From: Hyphomonadaceae bacterium UKL13-1
Lineage (GTDB): Bacteria; Pseudomonadota; Alphaproteobacteria; Caulobacterales; Aquidulcibacteraceae
NCBI GenBank assembly: GCA_001602435.1
Contig: CP012156.1
Coordinates: 3,437,509 to 3,501,508 of the forward strand
Direction: 5' to 3'
Length of the DNA: 64,000 bases
Positions 34,466 through 43,265 of the stretch are shown in pieces. Under the pieces are notes generated by a model. It saw only the letters and a program-made list of their open reading frames with translations, ran no database searches and had not been told where the DNA came from. The first letter of the stretch is position 1. Every line of letters starts with the position of its first letter. Made by a program: the position numbers and the translations under genes.

Positions 34466-35428
34466 ATGAGCCAATCGCCCGCCATTGCTGCTGCCCACCG
34501 CGTTCTGGACGTGGAGATGGAGGGTCTGCGCCGCCTGCAAGCCTCCATCGGGACGGAGTTTGCCGCCATCGTCGAAAAAGTCGGCACGATGAAGGGCCGC
34601 CTAATCTGCGCGGGCGTCGGCAAGTCTGGCCATGTGGCGCGCAAGATCACCGCGACCTTGGCCTCTACCGGCACACCCAGCCAATTCATCCACCCGACCG
34701 AGGCCAGCCATGGCGATATGGGCATGATTGGCACGGACGATATCTTGCTGATCCTCTCCAAGTCTGGCGAAGTGCCCGAATTGTCGGACATGATCGCCTA
34801 TGGCAAACGCTTCAAAATCCCCATCATCGCCATGACCGCCAATGCCGACTCCGTGCTGGGCAAGGCCGGCGACTATCTGATGCTCTTGCCCGATGCGCCT
34901 GAAGCCTGTGGCGAGACGCGCGCGCCGACCACCTCGACCACCATGCAGATCGCCTATGGTGACGCTCTGGCGGTTGCCCTGCTTGAGCGGCGCGGCTTCA
35001 CCGCCAGCGACTTCCGCGTCTATCACCCTGGCGGGAAATTAGGCGCGATGCTGAAGTCGGTTGCCGACCTCATGCATAAGGCCGACGAACTGCCCTTGGT
35101 GCGCGAGACCACGCCGATGATGGAAGCCCTCCTGATCATGACCGCCAAGCGCTTTGGCTGCACGGGTGTCATCGACGCCCAAGACCGCTTGATCGGCATC
35201 GTCACCGATGGCGACGTGCGCCGCAAAGCCGGGGCCGACTTCGCCCACTTGAAAGTCGGCGACGTCATGACCGCCAGCCCCATGGTCGTCAGCCCACATG
35301 CCCTTGCCGCCGAAGCCCTCGCCGAACTCAACCAATCCGGCCGCTCGGTCGTGTTTGCGGTTGATGATCAAGAGAAGCCCGTTGGAATCTTGCATTTGCA
35401 TGATTTGTTGCGGGCGGGGGTGATGTAG
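34466..35428 (+). CDS. kdsD: Arabinose-5-phosphate isomerase (KdsD/KpsF/GutQ family)
   Basis: A 320-residue KpsF/GutQ protein of normal length. The SIS sugar-isomerase domain has GVGKSGHVARKITATLASTG, HPTEASHGDMG and TRAPTTSTTMQ-type text in GETRAPTTSTTMQIAYGDALAVALL. Two CBS domains follow (about 205-320). It converts ribulose-5-phosphate to arabinose-5-phosphate for Kdo synthesis in lipopolysaccharide. The rest of the kds/lpt genes often found with it are absent here. Downstream begins the second repeat block. Confidence 0.94.
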   Translation: MSQSPAIAAAHRVLDVEMEGLRRLQASIGTEFAAIVEKVGTMKGRLICAGVGKSGHVARKITATLASTGTPSQFIHPTEASHGDMGMIGTDDILLILSKSGEVPELSDMIAYGKRFKIPIIAMTANADSVLGKAGDYLMLLPDAPEACGETRAPTTSTTMQIAYGDALAVALLERRGFTASDFRVYHPGGKLGAMLKSVADLMHKADELPLVRETTPMMEALLIMTAKRFGCTGVIDAQDRLIGIVTDGDVRRKAGADFAHLKVGDVMTASPMVVSPHALAAEALAELNQSGRSVVFAVDDQEKPVGILHLHDLLRAGVM

Positions 35429-35628
35429 GGGCTACCCCACCCCCACGCTGTCATCCCCGCCGAAGCGAAGTGGAGAGCGGGGACCTCAGGGGACCTTGCG
35501 GCACAAGGTCTGGGACTCGGCTGTGCCGTCTGGGATGACGTCGTTTCAGGTTTTTCCATCTGGACCCATTTTGGTGGAAACCCTGTTTCACCAAAACGCG
35601 TCTAGATAGAAAGCCCAACAAATGGATC

Positions 35629-35682
35629 GCGCAACAACAGTTGCGCTTGTCAGTGCGTCGACAGGCGCAACTGTTGTTGCGC
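35629..35682. repeat. Double hairpin, GCGCAAC family, copy 2
   Basis: Palindromes at 35629-35646 and 35665-35682, GCGCAAC-N4-GTTGCGC, in the same spacing as the copy at 2094. A shared GGATCGC leads into copies 2 and 3. Confidence 0.85.
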
Positions 35683-35697
35683 GCTCCTCTCCCCCCT

Positions 35698-36147
35698 CAC
35701 CCACACCCATAGCCCCGTGTGGAAAACCACCGGGGGTGCGGCTGGGTGAGGGGCCGGGGCGCGTGGTATGCGCCAAATGAGGTGGGCCAGATTAACGGAC
35801 TGGCCCGGAATACGACGCAAACCGTGCGCCCCGGCTAAATAAGTCTGTGTGCTTAGGTGGTTCATGACGCCACGGGTGGTTCAAATTTCCCCCGCCTAGT
35901 TCGTAAAGGCCTCATTTTAGAAGCTTGCGCTTCCAAAACTACATAAGGCTTCCCCAAGGCGTCTCAAAGGCATCGCCTAAGTTCTTGACCAAGGGCTTCA
36001 CACGGCAGTCGGGCACAAGCACACTCGGGCATCAGGACAGCTAATCCCAATGAAACACGAGGTCGCCACTTCAACCTCGATTAATCCCGCTTACCATCCC
36101 CAACCGGTGTCGCCGCTGCAGCAACAACGCCCTCTCGTTGGAGATGG
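35698..36147 (+). repeat. Dispersed 450-bp repeat, copy 2
   Basis: Nearly identical to 1295-1743, with the same ends and the same internal stems. Differences include GCTGAAAAGTTC in copy 1 versus GCTAAATAAGTC here. Both copies are on the plus strand, about 34 kb apart, so recombination between them would delete or duplicate the interval. Confidence 0.85.
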
Positions 36148-36474
36148 GTATAAAATATCTGAGGTTTTGAGAGTGAGGATAAGTATTGTTTTATGCGCTC
36201 CCCTCGCCCTTTGGGGTCGACCTATAGGTCGACAGGAAAGGGGTGAGGGCTTGTCGGGCGCAAAAGCTCATTATTCCTAGAGATTTAGATTGGCCCATCC
36301 GCCCTCAATTATGGTGACTGCAAGCCCTCACCCCCGTCCCCTCTCCCAAAGGGAGAGGGGAGAGCGCTTGCGCATTAGGTTCGCGGACTGACGGGAGTTT
36401 CCATCTGGACCCATCTTGGTGGAAACCCTGTTTCACCAAAATGGATCATCGAGGATGGCCGCGACCTCTGGGAC

Positions 36475-36536
36475 GTCAAGTGTCCGTTTTCTGCGAAAAC
36501 GGATCGCGTCGCGACGCAGCAAAGCTGCGCACTTGA
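36475..36536. repeat. Segment inverted relative to its homologue at 1937-2000
   Basis: The core between GTCAAGTG (36475-36482) and CACTTGAC is the reverse complement of the core at 1937-2000, allowing for a few mismatches, while both flanks are colinear with block A. Confidence 0.75.
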
Positions 36537-36626
36537 CCACTAAGATGTCGCAAGAACAATTTCGGTAGCGGTTTGGTGAACCGGAAGGGTCACCAAACCG
36601 GGTCCAGATAAAAATCAAAATGGATC

Positions 36627-36680
36627 GCGCAACAACAGTTGCGCTTGTCTGCGCGTCTACAGGCGCAACTTTTGTTGCGC
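36627..36680. repeat. Double hairpin, GCGCAAC family, copy 3
   Basis: Palindromes at 36627-36644 (GCGCAACAACAGTTGCGC) and 36663-36680 (GCGCAACTTTTGTTGCGC), the same architecture as the copies at 2094 and 35629. Confidence 0.85.
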
Positions 36681-36700
36681 GCTCCTTCCTCCTCGAACCT

Positions 36701-36803
36701 TGTCATTCCCGCCAGAGCGAAGCGCAGGGTGGGGACCTCATCAGATTTTGCAGCACAAGGTCTGGGACTCGGCTGCGCCATCGGGGATGACGTCGTTTCA
36801 GGG
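36701..36803. repeat. GTCAT(C/T)CCCGCC palindromic element
   Basis: Begins TGTCATTCCCGCC and ends GGGATGACGTCGTTTCAGGG, with GCACAAGGTCTGGGACTCGGCTG inside apart from small changes (compare 35449-35544). A shortened relative lies at 2167-2205. Terminal complementarity (GTCATCCC/GGGATGAC) marks it as a REP- or MITE-like unit. Confidence 0.8.
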
Positions 36804-36967
36804 TGTTTTCGGTTTGAGCCATTTGGTGGTCTGGGGCGGTGTCGGGTTGCTTCTTTATGAAGCCAATTTAACCTAGTCGAGGATTGACCTTCCGCCATGA
36901 TCGCCGCCAGATTCTGTCTGGCTTAAAAACATCATTGGATGGTCAATCAGAGCTTGTGAGGTGGCAA

Positions 36968-37393
36968 ATGGGTGCGTGTTCAAAGCGAACTTTGGGCTTG
37001 GGTTTAATGGCGGCGGTTGGATTGGCATCGGTTTCGCCAAGTCAGGCGCATGCAGCGTCGCCTAAGGCCGCATCGTTTGAGTTGACGTTTCTCAAGGCAA
37101 GTGAGGGCAATGTTGCGTCACTTTGCCAATTCATCAAAGAGAATTGGTTCGAGATGGACAGGATCGCTGTCGAACAGGGCCTGATGACAGAGTATCGGTT
37201 TTTGCGCTCAACGGGGGCTGATCCGGATTGGGATGTTCTGGTTATCGTTGGCTATCCCAATGTGGATGGCTATTCCGGCATCACCAAAGAGTTTGAGGCC
37301 ATAAGGGCTGCCCACACCACCGTGCCCGTGAATGGCAAGACCTTGCGGCAATTGGGTACGATTGTATCCAGCAGAAGACTTGTGCCGGGGTGA
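36968..37393 (+). CDS. Small secreted protein, unknown function
   Basis: A 141-residue protein from the ATG at 36968, preceded by GAGGTGG at proper distance; the frame opens at 36884 but that start has no such site. The signal peptide GLGLMAAVGLASVSPSQAHAA ends at about residue 30. The mature part (FELTFLKASEGNVASLCQFIKENWFEMDRIAVEQGLMTEYRFL, split here for reading) has the beta-alpha-beta pattern of dimeric alpha/beta-barrel (ferredoxin-like) proteins, with WDVLVIVGYPNVDGYSGI. It may be an EthD/NIPSNAP-like stress protein, but the family is not certain. It sits right after repeat block B and is convergent with dapB. Confidence 0.68.
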   Translation: MGACSKRTLGLGLMAAVGLASVSPSQAHAASPKAASFELTFLKASEGNVASLCQFIKENWFEMDRIAVEQGLMTEYRFLRSTGADPDWDVLVIVGYPNVDGYSGITKEFEAIRAAHTTVPVNGKTLRQLGTIVSSRRLVPG

Positions 37394-37415
37394 CGGAAAT
37401 CTCGCTTGCCGCCCC

Positions 37416-38222
37416 CTACAACCCCAACACATCCGACATGGCATAGAGGCCGGGGCTTTGGCCTGCGGCCCAGCGGGCGGCGGCCAGTGCGCCTTTGGCA
37501 AAGATGGCGCGGTTGAGGGCGGAATGGCTGAAGCGGATGACTTCATCCTCGCTGGCAAACATCACTTCATGCTCGCCAATAATGCCGCCACCACGGGCGA
37601 CGGCATAGCCGATCTCGCCCGCTTTGCGGGCAGCAGTCACGCCGTGACGGTCATAGACAGCAATCTCGGTGTGAGAAACCCCGCGGCCATCGGCGGCGGC
37701 TTGGCCCAGCATCAAGGCGGTGCCTGAAGGTGCATCGACTTTCCGGCGATGATGGGCTTCGAAGATTTCGATATCCCAATCCGGCCCTAAACGTTCAGCG
37801 GCCTGTTTCACAAGGCCCATCAATAAATTGATGCCGAGCGAGAAATTGCCACTGCGTACGATGCAGAAGTGCTGGGCGGCTTCGGCGATCTGGGCTTCTT
37901 GGGCAGGCTCAAACCCCGTCGTGCCCAGCACGATGGCCTTCACGCTGGTGGCTTTGAGGGCGCTCAGTGCCGCGAGCGAGGCCGCAGGTGTGGTGAAGTC
38001 AATCCAGACTTGGGCGGTCTTGGCTGCTGCAAGCGGGCTATCGACACAAGATACGCCCAAAGCTTCCCCGCCCGCCAATAGGCCCAGATCGCTGCCCAGT
38101 GACGGGCTGCCCGCCCGCTCACTGCCGCCAACAAGTTGAAGGCCCGCGTCGTCGCCTGCTGCGGCGATCAAAGCCCGACCCATGCGACCGGCCGCCCCGG
38201 CTATGGCTAGTTGAATGCTCAT
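37416..38222 (-). CDS. dapB: 4-hydroxy-tetrahydrodipicolinate reductase
   Basis: A 268-residue DapB of the lysine/diaminopimelate pathway. The NAD(P)-binding motif IAGAAGRMGRALI is at the N-terminus, the family signature EAHHRRKVDAPSGTAL at about 155-170 and SGNFSLGINLLM before it. It acts in the cytoplasm, supplying meso-diaminopimelate for peptidoglycan. It is a single-gene unit; a perfect palindrome lies 31 bp upstream of its start. Confidence 0.96.
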   Translation of the reverse strand: MSIQLAIAGAAGRMGRALIAAAGDDAGLQLVGGSERAGSPSLGSDLGLLAGGEALGVSCVDSPLAAAKTAQVWIDFTTPAASLAALSALKATSVKAIVLGTTGFEPAQEAQIAEAAQHFCIVRSGNFSLGINLLMGLVKQAAERLGPDWDIEIFEAHHRRKVDAPSGTALMLGQAAADGRGVSHTEIAVYDRHGVTAARKAGEIGYAVARGGGIIGEHEVMFASEDEVIRFSHSALNRAIFAKGALAAARWAAGQSPGLYAMSDVLGL

Positions 38223-38530
38223 GCTCCACCGATAGTCTGAGCGGGGTCAGGGATGCAAGGGCCTTGCATGTCCGCGCTCGACCAGCGGCGGAAGGCCAGT
38301 CCGCACGGTGAGGTTTTCGACCGGGATTGCCCTCACCACGACCTACCCGCGCGTTTAGAATGGCGCCTCACGCAATTGTGACGGAAAAGTGGCAATTACA
38401 TGACATTTTGCCTGTTTCGTGTTGGCAGTGCCTGTGTCAGTTGGACGATGCAAACTAAGTTGCGAACCCTGCCTCTTCCGGCGGGTATTCGCATAGGTTG
38501 CATAATTCTCTTCCCGGGGGCTATCCAGTA
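38223..38530. promoter_or_regulatory. Divergent region between dapB and the TonB-dependent receptor gene
   Basis: A 308-bp gene-free gap. The perfect inverted repeat ATGCAAGG-G-CCTTGCAT lies at 38253-38269, 31 bp upstream of dapB, a candidate operator or RNA hairpin. Near the receptor end, TTGCATAAT (about 38496-38504) could serve as a -10 region. I see no Fur-box-like or B12-box-like sequence. Confidence 0.45.
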
Positions 38531-41200
38531 ATGAACACGAATAAGAATTGGTTACATAAGCAACTATTGCTCACAAGCGGCCTTGTGTCGGCTTTTGCGC
38601 TCTTCACAGGGCCAGCATTTGCGCAAGGCACAACCAGCCCTGCAGCCGAGGCACAACCTAAAGAGGTTGAGACCGTCGTGGTTTTGGGCACCCGACGGAC
38701 CGACCGTTCTGTTGCAACTTCGGCTTCGCCTGTTGACGTGATCAGCGCGTCTGAAATCGCCAGCCAATCGAGCGTCAGCGTGATTGATGCGGTCAAAAAC
38801 GTCGTTCCATCCTTCTTTGCCAGCCAGAACACGATTGCCGATGCCGGTACCTTTGTACGCTCGCCAAACTTGCGCGGCCTGCCAGGTGATCAGGTTCTTG
38901 TCATGATGAATGGCAAGCGCTTCAACCGCTCGGCCTTGGTGCAGACCTTCGTTGGCGGCGATACCGCTTTGTCCTTTGGTTCGCACGGCCCAGACATTTC
39001 GTCGATCCCGTCAATTGCCATCAAGAACCTGCAGATCCTGCGCGATGGCGCAACCTCGCAATATGGCTCTGACGCTATTGCCGGGGTTATGAACTTTGGC
39101 CTGCGCGACAATGCCGATGGTCTGGAAGTTCTCGCACGCTATGGAAAAAGCCTCGACGCCGATGATGGCGAGAGTGCCCAAATCGGCATCAACTGGGGCC
39201 TTGGTCTCGGTGAAAACGGCTTCGTCAACATCAGCGCCGAGTATTTTGATGACCAAGGCACCAGCCGTGGTGCGCGCCGCCCGGCTGCCATTCTGTTCGA
39301 GCAACAAAATCCAAGCCTCGCCAACCGTTTGCCAAACTATCCAGGTCCAGACCAAATCTGGGGCTCTTCACCAACCAATGGCTGGAAAGCCGTTGTCAAT
39401 ACAGGCTACGACCTGTCAGACAAAGTTAGCCTCTATGCCTTTTTGAATGCTTCCAGCAGCGAGGGCGATCAGAGCTTTAACTTCCGCCAAACCAACACGG
39501 GGACAGCTGTGAACGCCGCAGGCGTCACCGTAAACCTGCCGGCCGCAAACGCCGCATTCCGCAACACCTTCTTCACCACCCCTTGCCCAACCAATAACGC
39601 GACCTGCCCAGCTGGTGGCTTTATCTTGGACAATAACCGGTTTGACTTCCGGTCTATCTATCCAGCTGGCTTCACGCCACGCTTTGTCGGTGTGACGGAA
39701 TCCTTGACCGCCGTTGCTGGCGTCAAAGGGGAGGCCACCTCCGGCCTGACCTATGATGTGTCGGCTACGATTTCGGAAAATTCGCTTGAATTGTCGATGT
39801 ATGACTCGTTGAACGCGTCGTTCGGCCCGCAGTCCAAGACGAGCTTCGAATATGGCGCGTTTAAGCAGAAGTTGGAGAACTTCAACGTCGATCTGACCTA
39901 TCCCATGGATGTTGGCCTTGCTGGCCCACTGACTTTGGCGGGTGGTTTTGAGTGGCGCAAGGAATCCTACACCGTCCCAACCGGTGAGCTTCAGTCCTAT
40001 GCGGCTGGCCCTTATGCAACCGTGCAACGCTTGTTCACCCAAACGGCCCCTGGTGTGTTCGCTCCCGTGACCACCTTGCCAACGGGCGTAACCAACATTG
40101 CGGTGCCGCCTGCGTCGAGCGGCTATGCCGGTGCACCACCATCCAGCGCTGGGACTTGGGACCAGAGCAATTATGCCATCTATATCGACCTAGAAGCCGA
40201 TCTGACCGACCGCTTGAGTGGCGGTATCGCAGCCCGCTTTGAGGAATATGATACCTTTGGCACGGCAACAGTTGGCAAGATCAGTGCGCTCTATAAGGCA
40301 ACCGAGACCCTGTCGCTGCGTGGTTCGGTGGGTACGGGCTTCCAAGCCCCATCGCCCGGCCAGTCAAACCTGCAAAACGTGACCACGAACTTCGTGGCCG
40401 GAAATCAGGTTCAAGAAGGGATTTTCCCGGTCGCCAGCGGTGTCGCGCGCTATTATGGTGCGGTGCCTCTTAAGCCTGCTGACGCAACCAATTATGGTGT
40501 CGGCTTCATTCTGCGGCCATTTACCGGAACCTCGCTGACGGTTGATGCCTATCAGATCGACGTGCAGAACCGGATCTTCATCACCCGTCCGTTTCTTGTG
40601 ACAGCGGCGGATCTGCTGGTTCAGCCTAGCCTTTCCTTGGTTGGTGCTGGTGCGAACATCCGCTACTTCACAAACGGCCTCGACACCTCGACCAAGGGTA
40701 TCGACATCGTGGCTACGCATTCGACCAAGCTGTTGGGCGCGCGCGTGAACTTCACCATGGCCTATAACCGGAACGAAAATGAAGTGACCAAGTCGCGCTC
40801 GACCGTGATCAGCAATGCCCAGATCATCACGATCGAAAATGTTGCGCCAAAGGACCGCTTGAACCTGTCGAGCAATTGGTCGTGGGGTGAATGGTCCGTC
40901 AATGCGCGCGCCAACTACTTCGGCGAGTGGCGCAATGAGCAAGACTATCCGGGCCAAGTGTTTGGGGCCAAGACGACGGTTGATCTCGACGTGAGCTATA
41001 CGTTTGCTGAGAAATACACGGTCACGATTGGCGCGCAGAACCTGTTCAGCACCTATCCAGACAAGATTGCTCAATCCTCTACCATCAATGTGTTCCCAAT
41101 CAGCGGCGGTCTTGCCGATGGTCAGGTCTATCCCCGCAGCGGTGGTCCATTCGGCATGAATGGCGGCTTTGGCTATGTCAGCTTGAAGGCCAACTTCTAA
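38531..41200 (+). CDS. TonB-dependent outer-membrane receptor
   Basis: An 889-residue receptor from the ATG at 38531, with signal peptide LLLTSGLVSAFALFTGPAFAQ. The TonB box region is about EVETVVVLGTRR. The plug domain follows (PVDVISASEIAS, NLRGLPGDQVLVMMNGKRFNRSAL, IASQ-type SIPSIAIKNLQILRDGATSQYGSDAIAGVMNF), then a beta-barrel ending in the aromatic GFGYVSLKANF. It imports a substrate that cannot be named from sequence; in the Caulobacter-like lineages such receptors take up carbohydrates, siderophores or vitamins. It ends at a strong terminator. Confidence 0.95.
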   Translation: MNTNKNWLHKQLLLTSGLVSAFALFTGPAFAQGTTSPAAEAQPKEVETVVVLGTRRTDRSVATSASPVDVISASEIASQSSVSVIDAVKNVVPSFFASQNTIADAGTFVRSPNLRGLPGDQVLVMMNGKRFNRSALVQTFVGGDTALSFGSHGPDISSIPSIAIKNLQILRDGATSQYGSDAIAGVMNFGLRDNADGLEVLARYGKSLDADDGESAQIGINWGLGLGENGFVNISAEYFDDQGTSRGARRPAAILFEQQNPSLANRLPNYPGPDQIWGSSPTNGWKAVVNTGYDLSDKVSLYAFLNASSSEGDQSFNFRQTNTGTAVNAAGVTVNLPAANAAFRNTFFTTPCPTNNATCPAGGFILDNNRFDFRSIYPAGFTPRFVGVTESLTAVAGVKGEATSGLTYDVSATISENSLELSMYDSLNASFGPQSKTSFEYGAFKQKLENFNVDLTYPMDVGLAGPLTLAGGFEWRKESYTVPTGELQSYAAGPYATVQRLFTQTAPGVFAPVTTLPTGVTNIAVPPASSGYAGAPPSSAGTWDQSNYAIYIDLEADLTDRLSGGIAARFEEYDTFGTATVGKISALYKATETLSLRGSVGTGFQAPSPGQSNLQNVTTNFVAGNQVQEGIFPVASGVARYYGAVPLKPADATNYGVGFILRPFTGTSLTVDAYQIDVQNRIFITRPFLVTAADLLVQPSLSLVGAGANIRYFTNGLDTSTKGIDIVATHSTKLLGARVNFTMAYNRNENEVTKSRSTVISNAQIITIENVAPKDRLNLSSNWSWGEWSVNARANYFGEWRNEQDYPGQVFGAKTTVDLDVSYTFAEKYTVTIGAQNLFSTYPDKIAQSSTINVFPISGGLADGQVYPRSGGPFGMNGGFGYVSLKANF

Positions 41201-41225
41201 ACCCATCTGACCTTTGGTCAAAAGA

Positions 41226-41259
41226 AAGGCGGGAAAGCTTCGGCTTTCCCGCCTTTTTG
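41226..41259 (+). terminator. Rho-independent terminator of the TonB-dependent receptor gene
   Basis: A 14-bp stem AAAGGCGGGAAAGC/GCTTTCCCGCCTTT closed by a TTCG tetraloop and followed by T residues. Its reverse strand also has an A/T tract and could serve the convergent hydrolase-OmpA gene. Confidence 0.95.
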
Positions 41260-41289
41260 TTGGCGATCTGAAGGGCTGCTAGCCCCGTC

Positions 41290-43077
41290 TCACTCAAAGG
41301 TGATGGTGATCACGACGCGGCGGTTCAAGGGCTCCTGTGCGCCAGAGGTTTGCGGTACGGCAGGTTGTTCGGCGCCAGCGGCCTCAATCTGGATCATCGA
41401 AGGCGAGAGGCCTCGCATGATCATGGCATCACGCACCGCTTCGGCACGGGCTTGGGCCAGTTTCAGGTTTGAGGTGACACGGCCGCTTTGGTCGGTATGG
41501 CCTGCCAGTTTGATCGATTTTACGGGGCAGCCCTGATCAAGCCGACCTAAAAGAACTTCTACCTTTGCCACTTCTTGCGGGGAGAGTTCGGCCGAGCCTA
41601 GGCCGAAATATACCGTCTCTGTCACGCTGCGACACACTTGCATGGGCGGTGGAGGCGGTGGAGGCGGCGGTGGAGGCGGCGGAGGAGGAGGTGGAGGTGG
41701 CGGCGGTGGCCGTGGAGGTGGTGACGAAGGCATAGGTCGTGGCGGCGGTGCCGATGTTGGAGGTGCTGAGCCTCTGGGCGGCGCTGCGGACTCCGGCGTT
41801 TCAGATGACACGGGCACCGTTTTGCGCGTCAGGCTGCATTCGCTATCAGAGGATTGTAAGCCAGCTTCCAAATCATAATAGGGCAGGCCATCCCCTTTGC
41901 GGCGGGTGAGCTTTAGCGCGCGATCGCGCAACGGCAGGTCCAAAAGCGTGCAGCGGATATCATTGAGAATGAAAGGTCTGTCGGAATAATAGCCATGACC
42001 CAGACCAAATAATTCGGTTGCGACGTTAGACGCGTCAATCGTCGTGAAGCGCTGATCCTTTCGGATATAAGGTGCGCCATTATTTGCATCCCCCAATCGA
42101 TGTTCGACATTCCAATTGAGTGGCCAGCCCTGAACCAAACGCGAGGCAACCAAGGCGCGGTCACCGCTTGAGGCATAGATCACCACATTGGGCTCAATGG
42201 CCTCAAACTTGCCAACCGCTAAGTCAAACACCGTGGTTTCAACATCGGCAGCGGCCAGAATGACGCGGAACTCAATCTTATGATCTGGATGGGTCTTCAG
42301 ATAATCAGCGGCAAAGTCTTGCAAGGCGCGGGTGAGCACGCGGTTGCCCATCGAGTGGGCCAGAATATTCACCCGCCGCAGTTTGGGATTTGCGGTGATC
42401 ATGTCGAGGAACTCAGCCAGTCGCGGCGCGGCACCCAGAGAGTCTTTGCGGTCTGAATAATAATGCCAAGGTGCCACTTGACCGTCCGACGGCCAGCTGA
42501 ACAAGATGGGCGCACCCGGTCGGAAGGGCGTTGCTTCATTGGGGTTGGCGAGATCGACATAAAGCTGGGCGGCATTGATCAGGGCGTCATCAAACTTCAC
42601 ATTAAAGCCATGCACGAACAACAGGATGCTATCATCCTCATCGGCCACCGCACGGGCAAGCTCTGTTGTAAAAGCTTGTGTCTCCGTAGCCGTGATCCGC
42701 GTGACAAATACGTATTTTTCCAGCTCGCTTTGCTCTTTTGGAGGCGTGCCAGTAAGTTTTGGCATCGTGCCACGCTCACGCGTGCCACCCTTCTCCTTTA
42801 GGATGGGCAGCCACACATCGGCCCGACCAACAACCAATTGATCGCCCGCCTCATTGGAAAATGCGGCGACATCCCGCGCTTGTCCGGCTGCGTCTGGTGC
42901 TTTGGTTTGAGTCAGGATCGCGCGGTTGGTGCCGTAAAAGACGCGGACACAGTCGACATTGGCTTCCAGCGCCTGACAATCCTTTGGAAATTCAGGGTGG
43001 CGCGTGACGCTGGCACATCCTGCTAGGACTACGAGAAGGGCAAGGCCCGCGATTTTGGCTGCAAACTTCATCATCAT
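41290..43077 (-). CDS. Lipoprotein fusing an alpha/beta hydrolase (DUF900-like) to an OmpA peptidoglycan-binding domain
   Basis: A 595-residue lipoprotein from the ATG run at 43077. The lipobox is LVVLAGC, followed by a DUF900/PF05990-type hydrolase domain (VRVFYGTNR, ILLFVHGFNVKFDDAL, ILFSWPSDGQVAPWHYYSDR, VNILAHSMGNRVL with the catalytic Ser, then ADVETTVFD). Its middle ends at DSECSLTRK, and a Pro-rich linker includes 22 consecutive prolines (41645-41710). The C-terminus is an OmpA-like domain (YFGLGSAELSPQE, AGHTDQSGRVTSN, LAQARAEAVRDAM, EPLNRRVVITI). It should be anchored in the outer membrane and bound to peptidoglycan, holding an esterase-like domain in the periplasm. The substrate is unknown. 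The polyproline stretch should need elongation factor P. Confidence 0.9.
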   Translation of the reverse strand: MMMKFAAKIAGLALLVVLAGCASVTRHPEFPKDCQALEANVDCVRVFYGTNRAILTQTKAPDAAGQARDVAAFSNEAGDQLVVGRADVWLPILKEKGGTRERGTMPKLTGTPPKEQSELEKYVFVTRITATETQAFTTELARAVADEDDSILLFVHGFNVKFDDALINAAQLYVDLANPNEATPFRPGAPILFSWPSDGQVAPWHYYSDRKDSLGAAPRLAEFLDMITANPKLRRVNILAHSMGNRVLTRALQDFAADYLKTHPDHKIEFRVILAAADVETTVFDLAVGKFEAIEPNVVIYASSGDRALVASRLVQGWPLNWNVEHRLGDANNGAPYIRKDQRFTTIDASNVATELFGLGHGYYSDRPFILNDIRCTLLDLPLRDRALKLTRRKGDGLPYYDLEAGLQSSDSECSLTRKTVPVSSETPESAAPPRGSAPPTSAPPPRPMPSSPPPRPPPPPPPPPPPPPPPPPPPPPPMQVCRSVTETVYFGLGSAELSPQEVAKVEVLLGRLDQGCPVKSIKLAGHTDQSGRVTSNLKLAQARAEAVRDAMIMRGLSPSMIQIEAAGAEQPAVPQTSGAQEPLNRRVVITITFE

Positions 43078-43265
43078 AGGCCCGGCAATCAGTGGCACTG
43101 GTGTAACCATCAAGCTACACCAGTGTTGTTGGCTTGCAATGGGTGAATGCTGTTGCGAGAACGGCATCCTTGGGTTGGCTGGGCCCGTGATGGGACGCCA
43201 GGCTGTCAATTAGAGGGATGGCTAAGGCTGTCTTCGTGGAACGTGTCAAAGCACGCCCCCCCCCT

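Larger units (their letters stand above)
35429..36967. repeat. Gene-free block of composite intergenic repeats (block B)
   Basis: About 1.5 kb without a credible gene. It contains, in order: a GTCATCCCCGCC palindromic element (35449-35544), a CCATTTTGGTGG/CACCAAAA hairpin (about 35561-35600), a GCGCAAC double hairpin (35629-35682), the 450-bp repeat (35698-36147), CCCCTCTCCC/GGGAGAGGGG inverted repeats (about 36196-36250 and 36332-36362), a second CCATCTTGGTGG/CACCAAAATGG hairpin (about 36401-36442), the inverted segment (36475-36536), another GCGCAAC double hairpin (36627-36680) and another GTCATTCCCGCC element (36701-36803). Module order differs from block A, which suggests repeated insertion or recombination. 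Confidence 0.85.

Noticed and set aside
36433..36618. Short minus-strand frame in repeat block B.
   Set aside because: It runs through palindromic repeats and has no counterpart in frame in block A.
41642..41878. A glycine-rich frame on the plus strand.
   Set aside because: It is the antisense of the proline-rich linker of the hydrolase-OmpA gene.
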